In this document: in pieces, positions 1-5,787 of the stretch
Position numbering within the stretch: position 1 is the first letter of the stretch
Layout: every line of letters begins with the position of its first letter
Assembly (NCBI GenBank): GCA_023014485.1
Contig: JAJOZX010017259.1
Location: 1 to 64,000 of the forward strand
Origin: Bathynomus jamesi
Lineage: Eukaryota > Arthropoda > Malacostraca > Isopoda > Cirolanidae
Direction of reading: 5' to 3'
DNA length: 64,000 bases
Notes under the pieces: model-generated
What the model saw: the letters and a program-made list of their open reading frames with translations, nothing else
Database searches by the model: none
Told to the model about the DNA's origin: nothing
Position numbers and translations under genes: made by a program

Positions 1-167
1 CGAGATGAACTCAAAAAAATGCTGAGGTTAAGTGATCGAATTCCGCTGACTAGCAGATTCGAACGCTCAAAGATAAAATACCTCCTTTCGCTCTGATTTC
101 AAATTTATAACATATTATAGCATATTATGTTATATCATGTGTGTCATGTCTCATGTACTTGTGTTGT

Positions 168-250
168 ACTAGTAACCATATATAATAACCATCTAGTATA
201 ACCATCTAGTATAACTATCTAGTATAACCATATATAAATATATAAAAACA
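168..250 (+). repeat. 13-bp tandem repeats (ATCTAGTATAACC)
   Basis: Four imperfect copies of a 13-bp unit, ending in TATATAAATATATAAAA. They recur in every unit. The TATA-like tail is a second, weaker promoter candidate. Confidence 0.8.
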
Positions 251-582
251 CTGTAAGAATGGTAAACGACGTAATGTACTTCATTGAAACTGTAATTAAA
301 TTTAATGATTTAATATATACGGTAATGTAAGAATGTACTTTAAAATGAAGTGTAATTAAACAATAAGTGAATATGAAGTAATCCATAATTGTAATCGTAA
401 TTGTAATGAACCAAAATTAATACGTACTCAGTCGTGTACTTAATTTGTACTTATGTGTACTATTACGAAATGATATCGCCCTCATAAATGTAGACTCGGC
501 GAAAAATACAAATTAGTTTTTATTTTTATTTTTTTTAAATTTTTATTTGCAATCTTTCAAACATCTGATCATGTGTTTAAAA

Positions 583-614
583 GGGGGAAACTTAACCTTC
601 GACTGTCTTCCCCC
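583..614 (+). repeat. G-run/C-run hairpin in the LTR-like segment
   Basis: GGGGGAA (583-589) pairs with TTCCCCC (608-614) across an 18-base loop. Several units have lost one G or one C from an arm (near 23580, 29127, 34790, 40480 and 46209), so pairing is not strictly preserved. Confidence 0.6.
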
Positions 615-727
615 AAACATTTAAGTTTATATTATACAATATACATGTATTTGTAAAATTAAAGCACTTCTTCATTAGACTTCTTGATTAAGTCACTTCA
701 TATTAGCACCTCATTAGGACTCCTTTG

Positions 728-770
728 TTAGCAGCCTCGCTGCGGGGAGGGGGCAGAGGCCCCTTGCCTT
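728..770 (+). other. GC-rich island in AT-rich sequence
   Basis: A stretch rich in G and C stands out from its surroundings. It includes GCAGC-CTC-GCTGC, a perfect 5-bp stem with a 3-base loop, then GGGGAGGGGGCAGAGGCCCC. It recurs in all units. Its function is unknown. Confidence 0.7.
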
Positions 771-970
771 CTTAATATTTTTAGATTCCGGCCTGAGCCA
801 TGGTCGAAAGAGGTCGAACCTCTACCCCTGTAAATTCAGAGCACTACCTGTACATTTTGAGAAGTAAACTAAATGTAAGAGAAACTTTTTATTTTCCCCT
901 TCGAGCCGTGCTCTCTTCAGGAACTCAGTCAGTTAAGACGATAAGTTATAAAAGAAAAGTCGATAATTTT

Positions 971-1004
971 AGTATCAGAGAAAGTATCAGAGAAAGTATC
1001 AGAG
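971..1004 (+). repeat. 12-bp tandem repeats (AGTATCAGAGAA)
   Basis: Nearly three perfect copies sit just upstream of the PBS-like motif. They are stable in number in the units inspected. Confidence 0.85.
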
Positions 1005-1031
1005 TATTATAGAAAGAGAAGAATTAAAAAT

Positions 1032-1040
1032 TGGCGACCC
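1032..1040 (+). other. Primer-binding-site-like motif 1 (tRNA-Arg type)
   Basis: TGGCGACCC would pair with the 3' end of a tRNA ending GGGTCGCCA. Arg tRNAs with this kind of end prime insect mdg1/412-type Ty3/Gypsy elements, whose PBS begins TGGCGACC. Equivalents start at 6819, 12539, 18274, 24001, 29548, 35234, 40915, 46656, 52387 and 58354. The match is short, so the assignment is tentative. Confidence 0.5.
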
Positions 1041-1241
1041 TTTGCCCAAATTAAGAGACAACCCAAGCACCATAGAAGATATTGGCATAATAGTCTGGCG
1101 AGTCTGTAGCCAAGAGTTTAACCAGAGGCGACCGAAAAGAATTAGAATGTTATAGAAGAAATATCCGTTGCTTGCTTCCTAACCAGAACCCCCGTCGATT
1201 CCGAACCGACTCAGGGCCATAGACGGAGGGGTTTAACAGAG

Positions 1242-1260
1242 TGGCGACCCTGCACCAGGA
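1242..1260 (+). other. Primer-binding-site-like motif 2, longer match
   Basis: TGGCGACCCTGCACCAGGA repeats the first motif 210 bp downstream and extends it. Its later half resembles the complement of an Arg-tRNA T-arm (CCTG..CAGGA). A related GGCGACC lies at 1127-1133. ACCCTGCATCAGGAT near 1410 repeats the 3' half with one change. In units 5 and 6 the core is TGATGACC (24211, 29758). Confidence 0.4.
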
Positions 1261-1263
1261 TGA

Positions 1264-1380
1264 GAAGATTATTTTAAGAAGATTATTTTAAGAAGATTAT
1301 TTTAAGAAGATTATTTTAAGAAGAAGATTTTAACAAGAAGATTTTAACAAGAAGATTTTAACAAGAAGATTTTAAGAAGA
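1264..1380 (+). repeat. 14-bp minisatellites (GAAGATTATTTTAA and GAAGATTTTAACAA)
   Basis: Two related 14-bp families follow each other, about four copies each, with a one-codon GAA slip between them. Copy number varies between units, and extra AGA or GAA insertions appear in units 4, 6, 8 and 10. Confidence 0.9.
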
Positions 1381-1395
1381 GGCCACTCTTTGGCC
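1381..1395 (+). other. Perfect hairpin with CTCTT loop
   Basis: GGCCA-CTCTT-TGGCC forms a 5-bp stem with a 5-base loop. The loop is the exact complement of the AAGAG loops downstream. In units 5 and 6 the 3' arm is AGACC (near 24359 and 29909), which breaks the stem. The structure is visible; a role is inferred. Confidence 0.7.
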
Positions 1396-1433
1396 AAGAT
1401 AGAAATTACCCTGCATCAGGATAAAACCAGTTG

Positions 1434-1492
1434 ACCGGCGTGTCACGACTTCTTGTTCGTAACATCCACCCTTGAACCGGTGTGTCACGACT
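1434..1492 (+). repeat. 17-bp direct repeat pair ACCGGYGTGTCACGACT
   Basis: Two 17-base copies (1434-1450 and 1476-1492) differ at one position and are spaced 42 bp apart. They recur in every unit. No binding protein can be assigned. Confidence 0.75.
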
Positions 1493-1536
1493 CCAAGTTC
1501 TCCACGCCTAGTTTTCATCCAAGAAGAAGTAGCCAG

Positions 1537-1548
1537 GAAGACGTCTTC
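1537..1548 (+). other. 12-bp perfect palindrome GAAGACGTCTTC
   Basis: A perfect dyad containing GACGTC, followed by a partial inverted copy (ACACGTCT). It is conserved across units except unit 11, where ACGTC became ATGTC (near 58846). Confidence 0.7.
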
Positions 1549-1736
1549 AGGACACGTCTCAAGGATTTCCCCATAGAAAATTTTGTTAAGTACAGTTTGT
1601 TTTTTTAAGTAATTTATAAACATTTGAAAAGTCACTATTATTAACAGTTAATAATGAGCATCAAACCAGAATTTAACACAAAACACAGTGAACATTGCAG
1701 ACACCAGTGATACATTTGTTTTTATTGAAACAGTAA

Positions 1737-1915
1737 TTTCAAGAGTTACTTTCAAAGAGAGTTAATTTCAAAGAGAGTTAATTTCAAAGAGAGTTAATTT
1801 CAGAGAGTTAATTTCAAAGAGAGTTAATTTCAAAGAGAGTTAATTTCAAAGAGAGTTAATTTCAAAGAGAGTTAATTTCAAGAGAGTTAATTTCAGAGAG
1901 TTATTTTCAGTTATA
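1737..1915 (+). repeat. 16-bp minisatellite (AGAGAGTTAATTTCAA)
   Basis: About ten to eleven copies, some shortened to 13-14 bp by loss of AA or AG. The pattern of short and long copies differs between units and could be used to type them. Units 5 and 6 share a TTAATTTTAAAG variant. Confidence 0.9.
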
Positions 1916-2099
1916 TTCAGTATAGAATAATTTTATTTTATGTATCAAACATAATAGTATCGTACCTTCGTGTACATTCGAGTGAAATGTTTTTACATTT
2001 TATATTTTTGTTTGCAAATTTTTTTTCAATTACTGAATTGAATTGACTTGCAAATTAAGAAAGAGAAAGTTTATAGAGAGTTTATAGATTTAGAGAGAT

Positions 2100-2554
2100 A
2101 CTTGAAGTAATTTCAAAGTCATTTTTTGAAGTCATTTTTGAAGTCATTTTTTGAAGTCAGTTTTTGAAGTCAGAAGGTTGCACCAAGAGGGTCAACCAAA
2201 ACAGAGGTTAATCGTCTCCACTTGATAAAGATCGAGTGCAGTCATTTTCCATTTTTAGTTAATTTCAAGTTAGACAGTTTAAGTTATAGAGATACTTGAT
2301 TGCATTTCAAGTAAGTCGGTTGCACCAAGAGGGTCAACCAAAACAGAGGTTAATCGTCTCCACTTGAATAGAGATCAAGTGCAGTCATTTTCCATTTTCA
2401 GTTAATTTCAAATCAGTTTTCAGTTTCGGTTGGTTGCATCCAAGAGGGACAACCAAACCCCAGAGATTTATAAGGATACTCGAAGTAGTTTCGAGTCAGT
2501 TTTAGTTGCAAATCAGTTTTCAGTTTCAGAAGGTTGCATCCAAGAGGGACAACC
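2100..2554 (+). other. Hairpin cluster: four AAGAG-loop hairpins alternating with ACTYGA-type hairpins
   Basis: Type A hairpins are at 2176-2197, 2318-2339, 2432-2454 and 2532-2554. Each has outer stem GGTTG/CAACC and loop AAGAG; the inner stem is ACC/GGT in the first two and TCC/GGA in the last two. Type B hairpins are at 2100-2119 (imperfect), 2219-2238, 2294-2312, 2361-2381 and 2478-2496, with arms CACTTGA/TCGAGTG, ACTTGA/TCAAGT, CACTTGA/TCAAGTG and ACTCGAA/TTCGAGT. The modules are 142, 114 and 100 bp apart and have diverged by sequence while keeping their pairing. The stretch from first to last type A hairpin in other units is 7970-8348, 13694-14072, 19411-19786, 25146-25524, 30689-31070, 36377-36755, 42056-42434, 47814-48190, 53524-53901 and 59481-59994. 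The position downstream of the PBS fits a retroelement RNA leader; function is inferred. Confidence 0.7.
2117..2175 (+). repeat. 12- to 13-bp repeats (TTTTTGAAGTCA)
   Basis: Four copies of GAAGTCA separated by T-runs of varied length. They lead directly into the first AAGAG-loop hairpin. Confidence 0.8.
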
Positions 2555-2573
2555 GCCCCAGAGATTTCAGAAG

Positions 2574-2764
2574 TATTCGAAGTCAGTTATATTCGAAGTC
2601 AGTTATATTCGAAGAGTATATTCGAAGTCAGTCATATTCGAAGTCAGTCATATTCGAAGTCAGTCATATTCGAAGTCAGTCATATTCGAAGTCAGTCATA
2701 TTCGAAGTCAGTCATATTCGAAGTCAGTCATATTCGAAGTCAGTCATATTCGAAGTCAGTTTTA
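2574..2764 (+). repeat. 16-bp VNTR (TATTCGAAGTCAGTCA), unit 1, 12 copies
   Basis: Eleven copies of 16 bp plus one shortened to 12 bp. The repeat begins where the fourth type A hairpin module would carry its type B hairpin, and it resembles that element (ACTCGAAGTAG...), so it probably expanded from it. Because 16 is not a multiple of 3 and the 48-bp superperiod has no stop, all three plus frames stay open and read the same peptide cycle YSKSVIFEVSHIRSQS. The long open frames here are therefore by-products. Confidence 0.95.
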
Positions 2765-2814
2765 AGTCCCAAGTCATTTCAATGCAGTCAATTGAATTCA
2801 ACTTTTTCTTTGTA

Positions 2815-4205
2815 GTTTAAGAGAATTTAATTTAAGAAAATGTAATTTAAGAATTTAATTCAACCTTTTTTTTGTGTTGTAAAGAGAATTAAATTCAACC
2901 AGAATTGACCGGTTTGCGTCTTTAGTTAACCTTTTTTTTTTGTTTGTGAGAAGGAAATTGACCGATTTGTCTTTTCTTTTTCATGCATTGTTACGTATAT
3001 AAATATATAGTCATGTAATTTATTATTTGTAACAAAACCGTTTTTACAATTGTTTGTAATGACTTTGATAATCATTGTAATGTATACGTGATAATAATAG
3101 TTGTGTAATAATTAATTAATCGATCTTGTCCCAATGACTCCTTTTAAATTACTATGCTGAGGAACATGCCGTCCCTCCGTTTTGTTTCAACTTTTTTTTA
3201 ATTTTTGTTCTAAGTAGTGTGACAAGCAATCTTTTTTTAAAGAGCAAAGTGCTCACGAAAGACTTATTGTCAATTTCAGACTTATATCCCCGCTTAGTCA
3301 CTCAATTCCCCCGAATGTAGTACTCCAAACTTTGTTTTTTTATTTTATTTTTATTTTAACACCCCAACCCCAGTTGAACCCAGTGTCGACCAAAACCGTT
3401 TTTACAAAAGTTTTTAACGAGTTTTATAATTATTTTGATTATATGATGACAGAAATAGCGTAACAATTAATCGATCATGTACCTAATTTATCCTGCTCTG
3501 TACGATCGGGAAATTTACCCGTATGACCGCACATACCCTAAATTTCAGTCATTTAATTTTTAATAAAACTTCTACACAATAAAACAGATGTATTTGTCTA
3601 CATGCAAACAAGTTTTCAGATTAAAAAATCAAATAATTCAAATTCTATCAACATTCAACGAAAGAGTATAATTTTTCTACTTAACATGCAAAAATTATTA
3701 AACCTTTTAATATATTTTTTTTATTATATAAAAATAATTTTTAATGTAAAATTTAATTGAAATTATTAAAAGAAAAGATTGTTCGAAATGCTTCCCTTCC
3801 ATTTCAATAACTTTTTTATTCTTGGTCGAAATTCATCTATGGTTCGATTTACTTTTATTTTTAAGAATATTATAAAATTATGTTAGCTCATTAAAATGCA
3901 TAATTGATTTATATTTTTAATTTGTATTTTTAATTTTCTTTTGTTCAATTAATCGTGAGTAACTGTCCTTAAATTGTTATTGTACCATTTGTAAGGTATC
4001 AAACGAAAATTATAGTCAAATTGACATACTACTACATTACATGGTTATGAATTTTAGTAGTCGAATTTAATTGTGTGTCGAAATTCAATTTTAAAACCGT
4101 GAGAGTTACTGTCATTACTCGTAAGGTCTTCTAAGTACGTCTTTTTTTATTACCTTAATTCGTGTAACTGATTTAATTAAATACTTAAATACTACCTTGA
4201 ACTTA
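2815..4205 (+). other. AT-rich internal region without recognisable gene
   Basis: After short AATTTAAGAA repeats (2815-2860) there are poly-T runs and no open frame of note. ACCGTTTTTACAA occurs twice (3039 and 3398) near related GTTT/AATGA or AACGAG contexts, which hints at an old internal duplication. I see no gag, pol or domain-like frame. The region is equally featureless in the other units. Confidence 0.6.
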
Positions 4206-4213
4206 AAGGAATT

Positions 4214-4257
4214 TATAATAATAATAATAATAATAAAATAATAATAATAATAATAAT
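4214..4257 (+). repeat. (TAA)n microsatellite
   Basis: About a dozen TAA triplets with one AAA interruption. It is present in every unit with different lengths (for example near 9944, 15671, 21406, 26956, 32625, 38310, 44053, 49780, 55530 and 61605). Units 7, 8 and 10 contain TAACAATA variants. Confidence 0.95.
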
Positions 4258-5013
4258 TGATTTAAACTTAAAAGATTTTATAACCCTAAACCCATCTTAA
4301 ATTATTATACATTATTTTTAAACTTTGTTCATTCAAAAACCTTCCAAATCCCTACACATACACACGCATGTATGCACACTATATATACTATATATACACA
4401 AACCTTATTCTAAAATCATTGGATATCACAAACTATTTCATAGCGTGTAAGTGCTAACTCTGCTATTTATATAGTCCTAAGCATTTTTGCTTACTATATA
4501 TAAATTTTTGCTCAGGCATTTATTCGGTTAATTTAAAAATCCTCTCAGCTAATCTAATCTGTCCTTCGAAATTGTAAGATACACACTTTGCACCTAATAC
4601 ACCCAAATACACACTAGACCACAGGTCTATACATCATCCATTACGTAATTCTATTTTTACCAACGCTAGCCAATAAAAATTAGTTTATAGATTGTACGAT
4701 TTACGTTTTTCCCTTTTATCTACTCTACTCATTATGTATGTAATTCATCCCACAGAAAAAAAAAATTTGGTAAAAAAATTTAACCATATCATTGTTTGTC
4801 TAACTTAAATGTTTGTCTAAATTAACGTATTAATCCTTTATTCTGTTTGTATAAAAGTAAAGTTTTAATCTTTGAATTTTTATATTTTATAATAGCCCTC
4901 TAAGCGAGTGTCATGTTAAAAATTTGGATACCCTGCATTGTCCTCAACTACCCGAACTCGTTCTGTATAAAATTTGTATTGTAAAAAAGAATGTCGTCAT
5001 CTAACTTGAAGTA

Positions 5014-5100
5014 GTTAGGATGTTATTTTCTCATTGTATTGTATTAATGGTACCCTGTTAGGATGTTATTTTCTCATTTGTATGGTATTAATGGTACCCT
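5014..5100 (+). repeat. 43/44-bp tandem duplication upstream of the polypurine tract
   Basis: Two adjacent copies beginning GTTAGGATGTTATTTTCTC and ending ATGGTACCCT differ by an inserted T and a G/T change. They are present in all full units at two copies. Confidence 0.95.
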
Positions 5101-5124
5101 ACTAGATTATTGTATAAATATCAT

Positions 5125-5140
5125 TTTAGAGGGGGAACAA
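5125..5140 (+). other. Polypurine-tract-like sequence, reference copy
   Basis: TTTAGAGGGGGAACAA directly precedes the TG of the LTR-like segment. In LTR retrotransposons this purine run primes plus-strand DNA synthesis and abuts the 3' LTR. The equivalents end just before 10868, 16599, 22321, 27877, 33552, 39238, 44977, 50705, 56453 and 62529. The match to the LTR context is by pattern only. The internal run AAAAGGGGGAAA near 580 is an alternative but is not followed by TG. Confidence 0.6.
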
Positions 5141-5184
5141 TGTAAAAAAATGAACAATGAATAATCCATATTCATTTTTTACAT
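5140..5184 (+). repeat. Hairpin at the LTR start
   Basis: ATGTAAAAAAATGAA (5140-5154) is complementary to TTCATTTTTTACAT (5171-5184), with one unpaired A and a 16-base loop. It begins at the proposed LTR boundary and is kept in all eleven copies. Confidence 0.8.
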
Positions 5185-5505
5185 AACAACCAAAATCGCT
5201 TAACGCGAATTTGGATAATAATTTTACTTGTAGCTTCCTATTTTTGTTCGTGTCACAACCCTACGATCTACCATATCTATGGTTTAGTCGTATCCATTTT
5301 GCATTTGTTATAGAAGTTATTATAATTAATTATGAATTGTCTTGCATCTCACCCTCGACCCTAGATTATGCATACACATTGCATGTAACAGGATTGGAAC
5401 CCGTAGTTGTACTTCTTAGTCATTACTACCCACTCTTTGTCTCTAATTCATTCTTGTAAATCTTCCTAATAATGATTTGTACTATACGTAAAAATTCAAT
5501 AATTA

Positions 5506-5513
5506 TGACGTCA
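5506..5513 (+). promoter_or_regulatory. CRE/ATF-type site TGACGTCA in the LTR-like segment
   Basis: A perfect 8-bp palindromic CRE lies about 180 bp upstream of the TATA box. It appears to be present in every copy (for example near 11226, 16962 and 22687). Binding is not shown; the site is known as the target of CREB/ATF bZIP proteins in animals. Confidence 0.45.
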
Positions 5514-5644
5514 CATTTTCCCTTCATCATATCTAGTATTCAATGTATGAAAATTTTTTAACACCATACTAAGGACGAAACACTCTATAGAAGTCATTAA
5601 TTATATGTTATGTAGTATAAATATAACTATTATTCGACCATATC

Positions 5645-5740
5645 TCCGCCCCCATACGTCCATATCTTATCTTGATCATTATCCTATATAAATTTTATTA
5701 AATATTCATTTTTTCTCGTTCGTTCGAAGACGCATAAATA
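5645..5740 (+). promoter_or_regulatory. Candidate Pol II core promoter of the LTR-like segment
   Basis: A GC-box-like run (CCGCCCCC, about 5646-5653; CCCGCCCCC in most other units) is followed by TATATAAA at 5685-5692 and, about 30 bp later, by TCGTTCGTTCGAAGACG (5718-5734). Spacing fits a start site near 5715-5720. A transcript from here would cross the rest of the LTR, the PBS motifs and the hairpin cluster of the next unit. This is inferred from motif order only. Confidence 0.4.
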
Positions 5741-5787
5741 CGTTCTCGTATTATTTTTTCATTTTTATTTTTAATTATATGACCTCC

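Larger units (their letters stand above)
1..1031 (+). mobile_element. LTR-like segment, 3' part (start lies left of window)
   Basis: This corresponds to the last 1031 bp of the complete LTR-like copies. It contains ATCTAGTATAACC repeats, a G-run/C-run hairpin, a GC-rich island and three 12-bp AGTATCAGAGAA repeats, and it ends at AATTAAAAAT just before the PBS-like TGGCGACCC. The end does not show the usual terminal CA, so the 3' boundary is provisional. Confidence 0.55.
1372..1635 (-). other. Antisense open frame of 87 codons, probably not a gene
   Basis: An open frame lies opposite the leader. It starts at GTG; the first ATG is codon 5. The product would be rich in K, R and T, with no domain I recognise and no signal peptide. 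The frame is also open in units 3, 5, 6, 7, 8 and 10. In units 2, 4 and 9 it is shifted by a one-base change in the T-run at its start, and in unit 11 by a lost C near 58808. The underlying DNA includes the direct repeat ACCGGYGTGTCACGACT (1434-1450 and 1476-1492) and the palindrome GAAGACGTCTTC (1537-1548). Persistence is explained by array homogenisation, so coding is unlikely. Confidence 0.15.
1..5787 (+). repeat. Array unit 1 (reference copy, 5787 bp)
   Basis: This copy is used as the coordinate reference. Layout: 1-1031 LTR-like 3' part; 1032-1260 PBS-like region; 1264-1380 14-bp minisatellites; 1381-1700 leader with little repetition; 1737-1915 16-bp minisatellite; 2100-2554 hairpin cluster; 2574-2764 second 16-bp minisatellite; 2815-5013 AT-rich internal sequence with no recognisable gene; 5014-5100 tandem duplication; 5125-5140 polypurine tract; 5141-5787 LTR-like 5' part. 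Short open frames exist but shift or break between copies by indels that are not multiples of three. Confidence 0.97.

Noticed and set aside
728..770. G-quadruplex
   Set aside because: Only two long G-runs plus shorter GG pairs are present, short of four runs of three or more G with proper loops.
800..1012. 70-codon plus-strand frame beginning MVERGRTSTPV, repeated in many units
   Set aside because: It is the same DNA repeated by the array. It is shifted or broken in units 4, 6, 10 and 11 by single-base indels, its C-terminal part is the 12-bp repeat (IRESIRESIR), and no domain is recognised.
2574..2764. CRISPR array
   Set aside because: The 16-bp repeats are directly adjacent with no unique spacers, in a eukaryotic-type satellite, with no cas genes.
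5211..5459. 82-codon plus-strand frame with a hydrophobic N-terminus, repeated in many units
   Set aside because: It starts at TTG, is broken or shortened by indels in units 2, 5, 7 and 11, lies inside the LTR-like segment, and resembles no protein I know.
5388..5460. tRNA gene on the minus strand
   Set aside because: Only the T-arm is tRNA-like; no acceptor stem, D-arm or anticodon arm can be paired around it.
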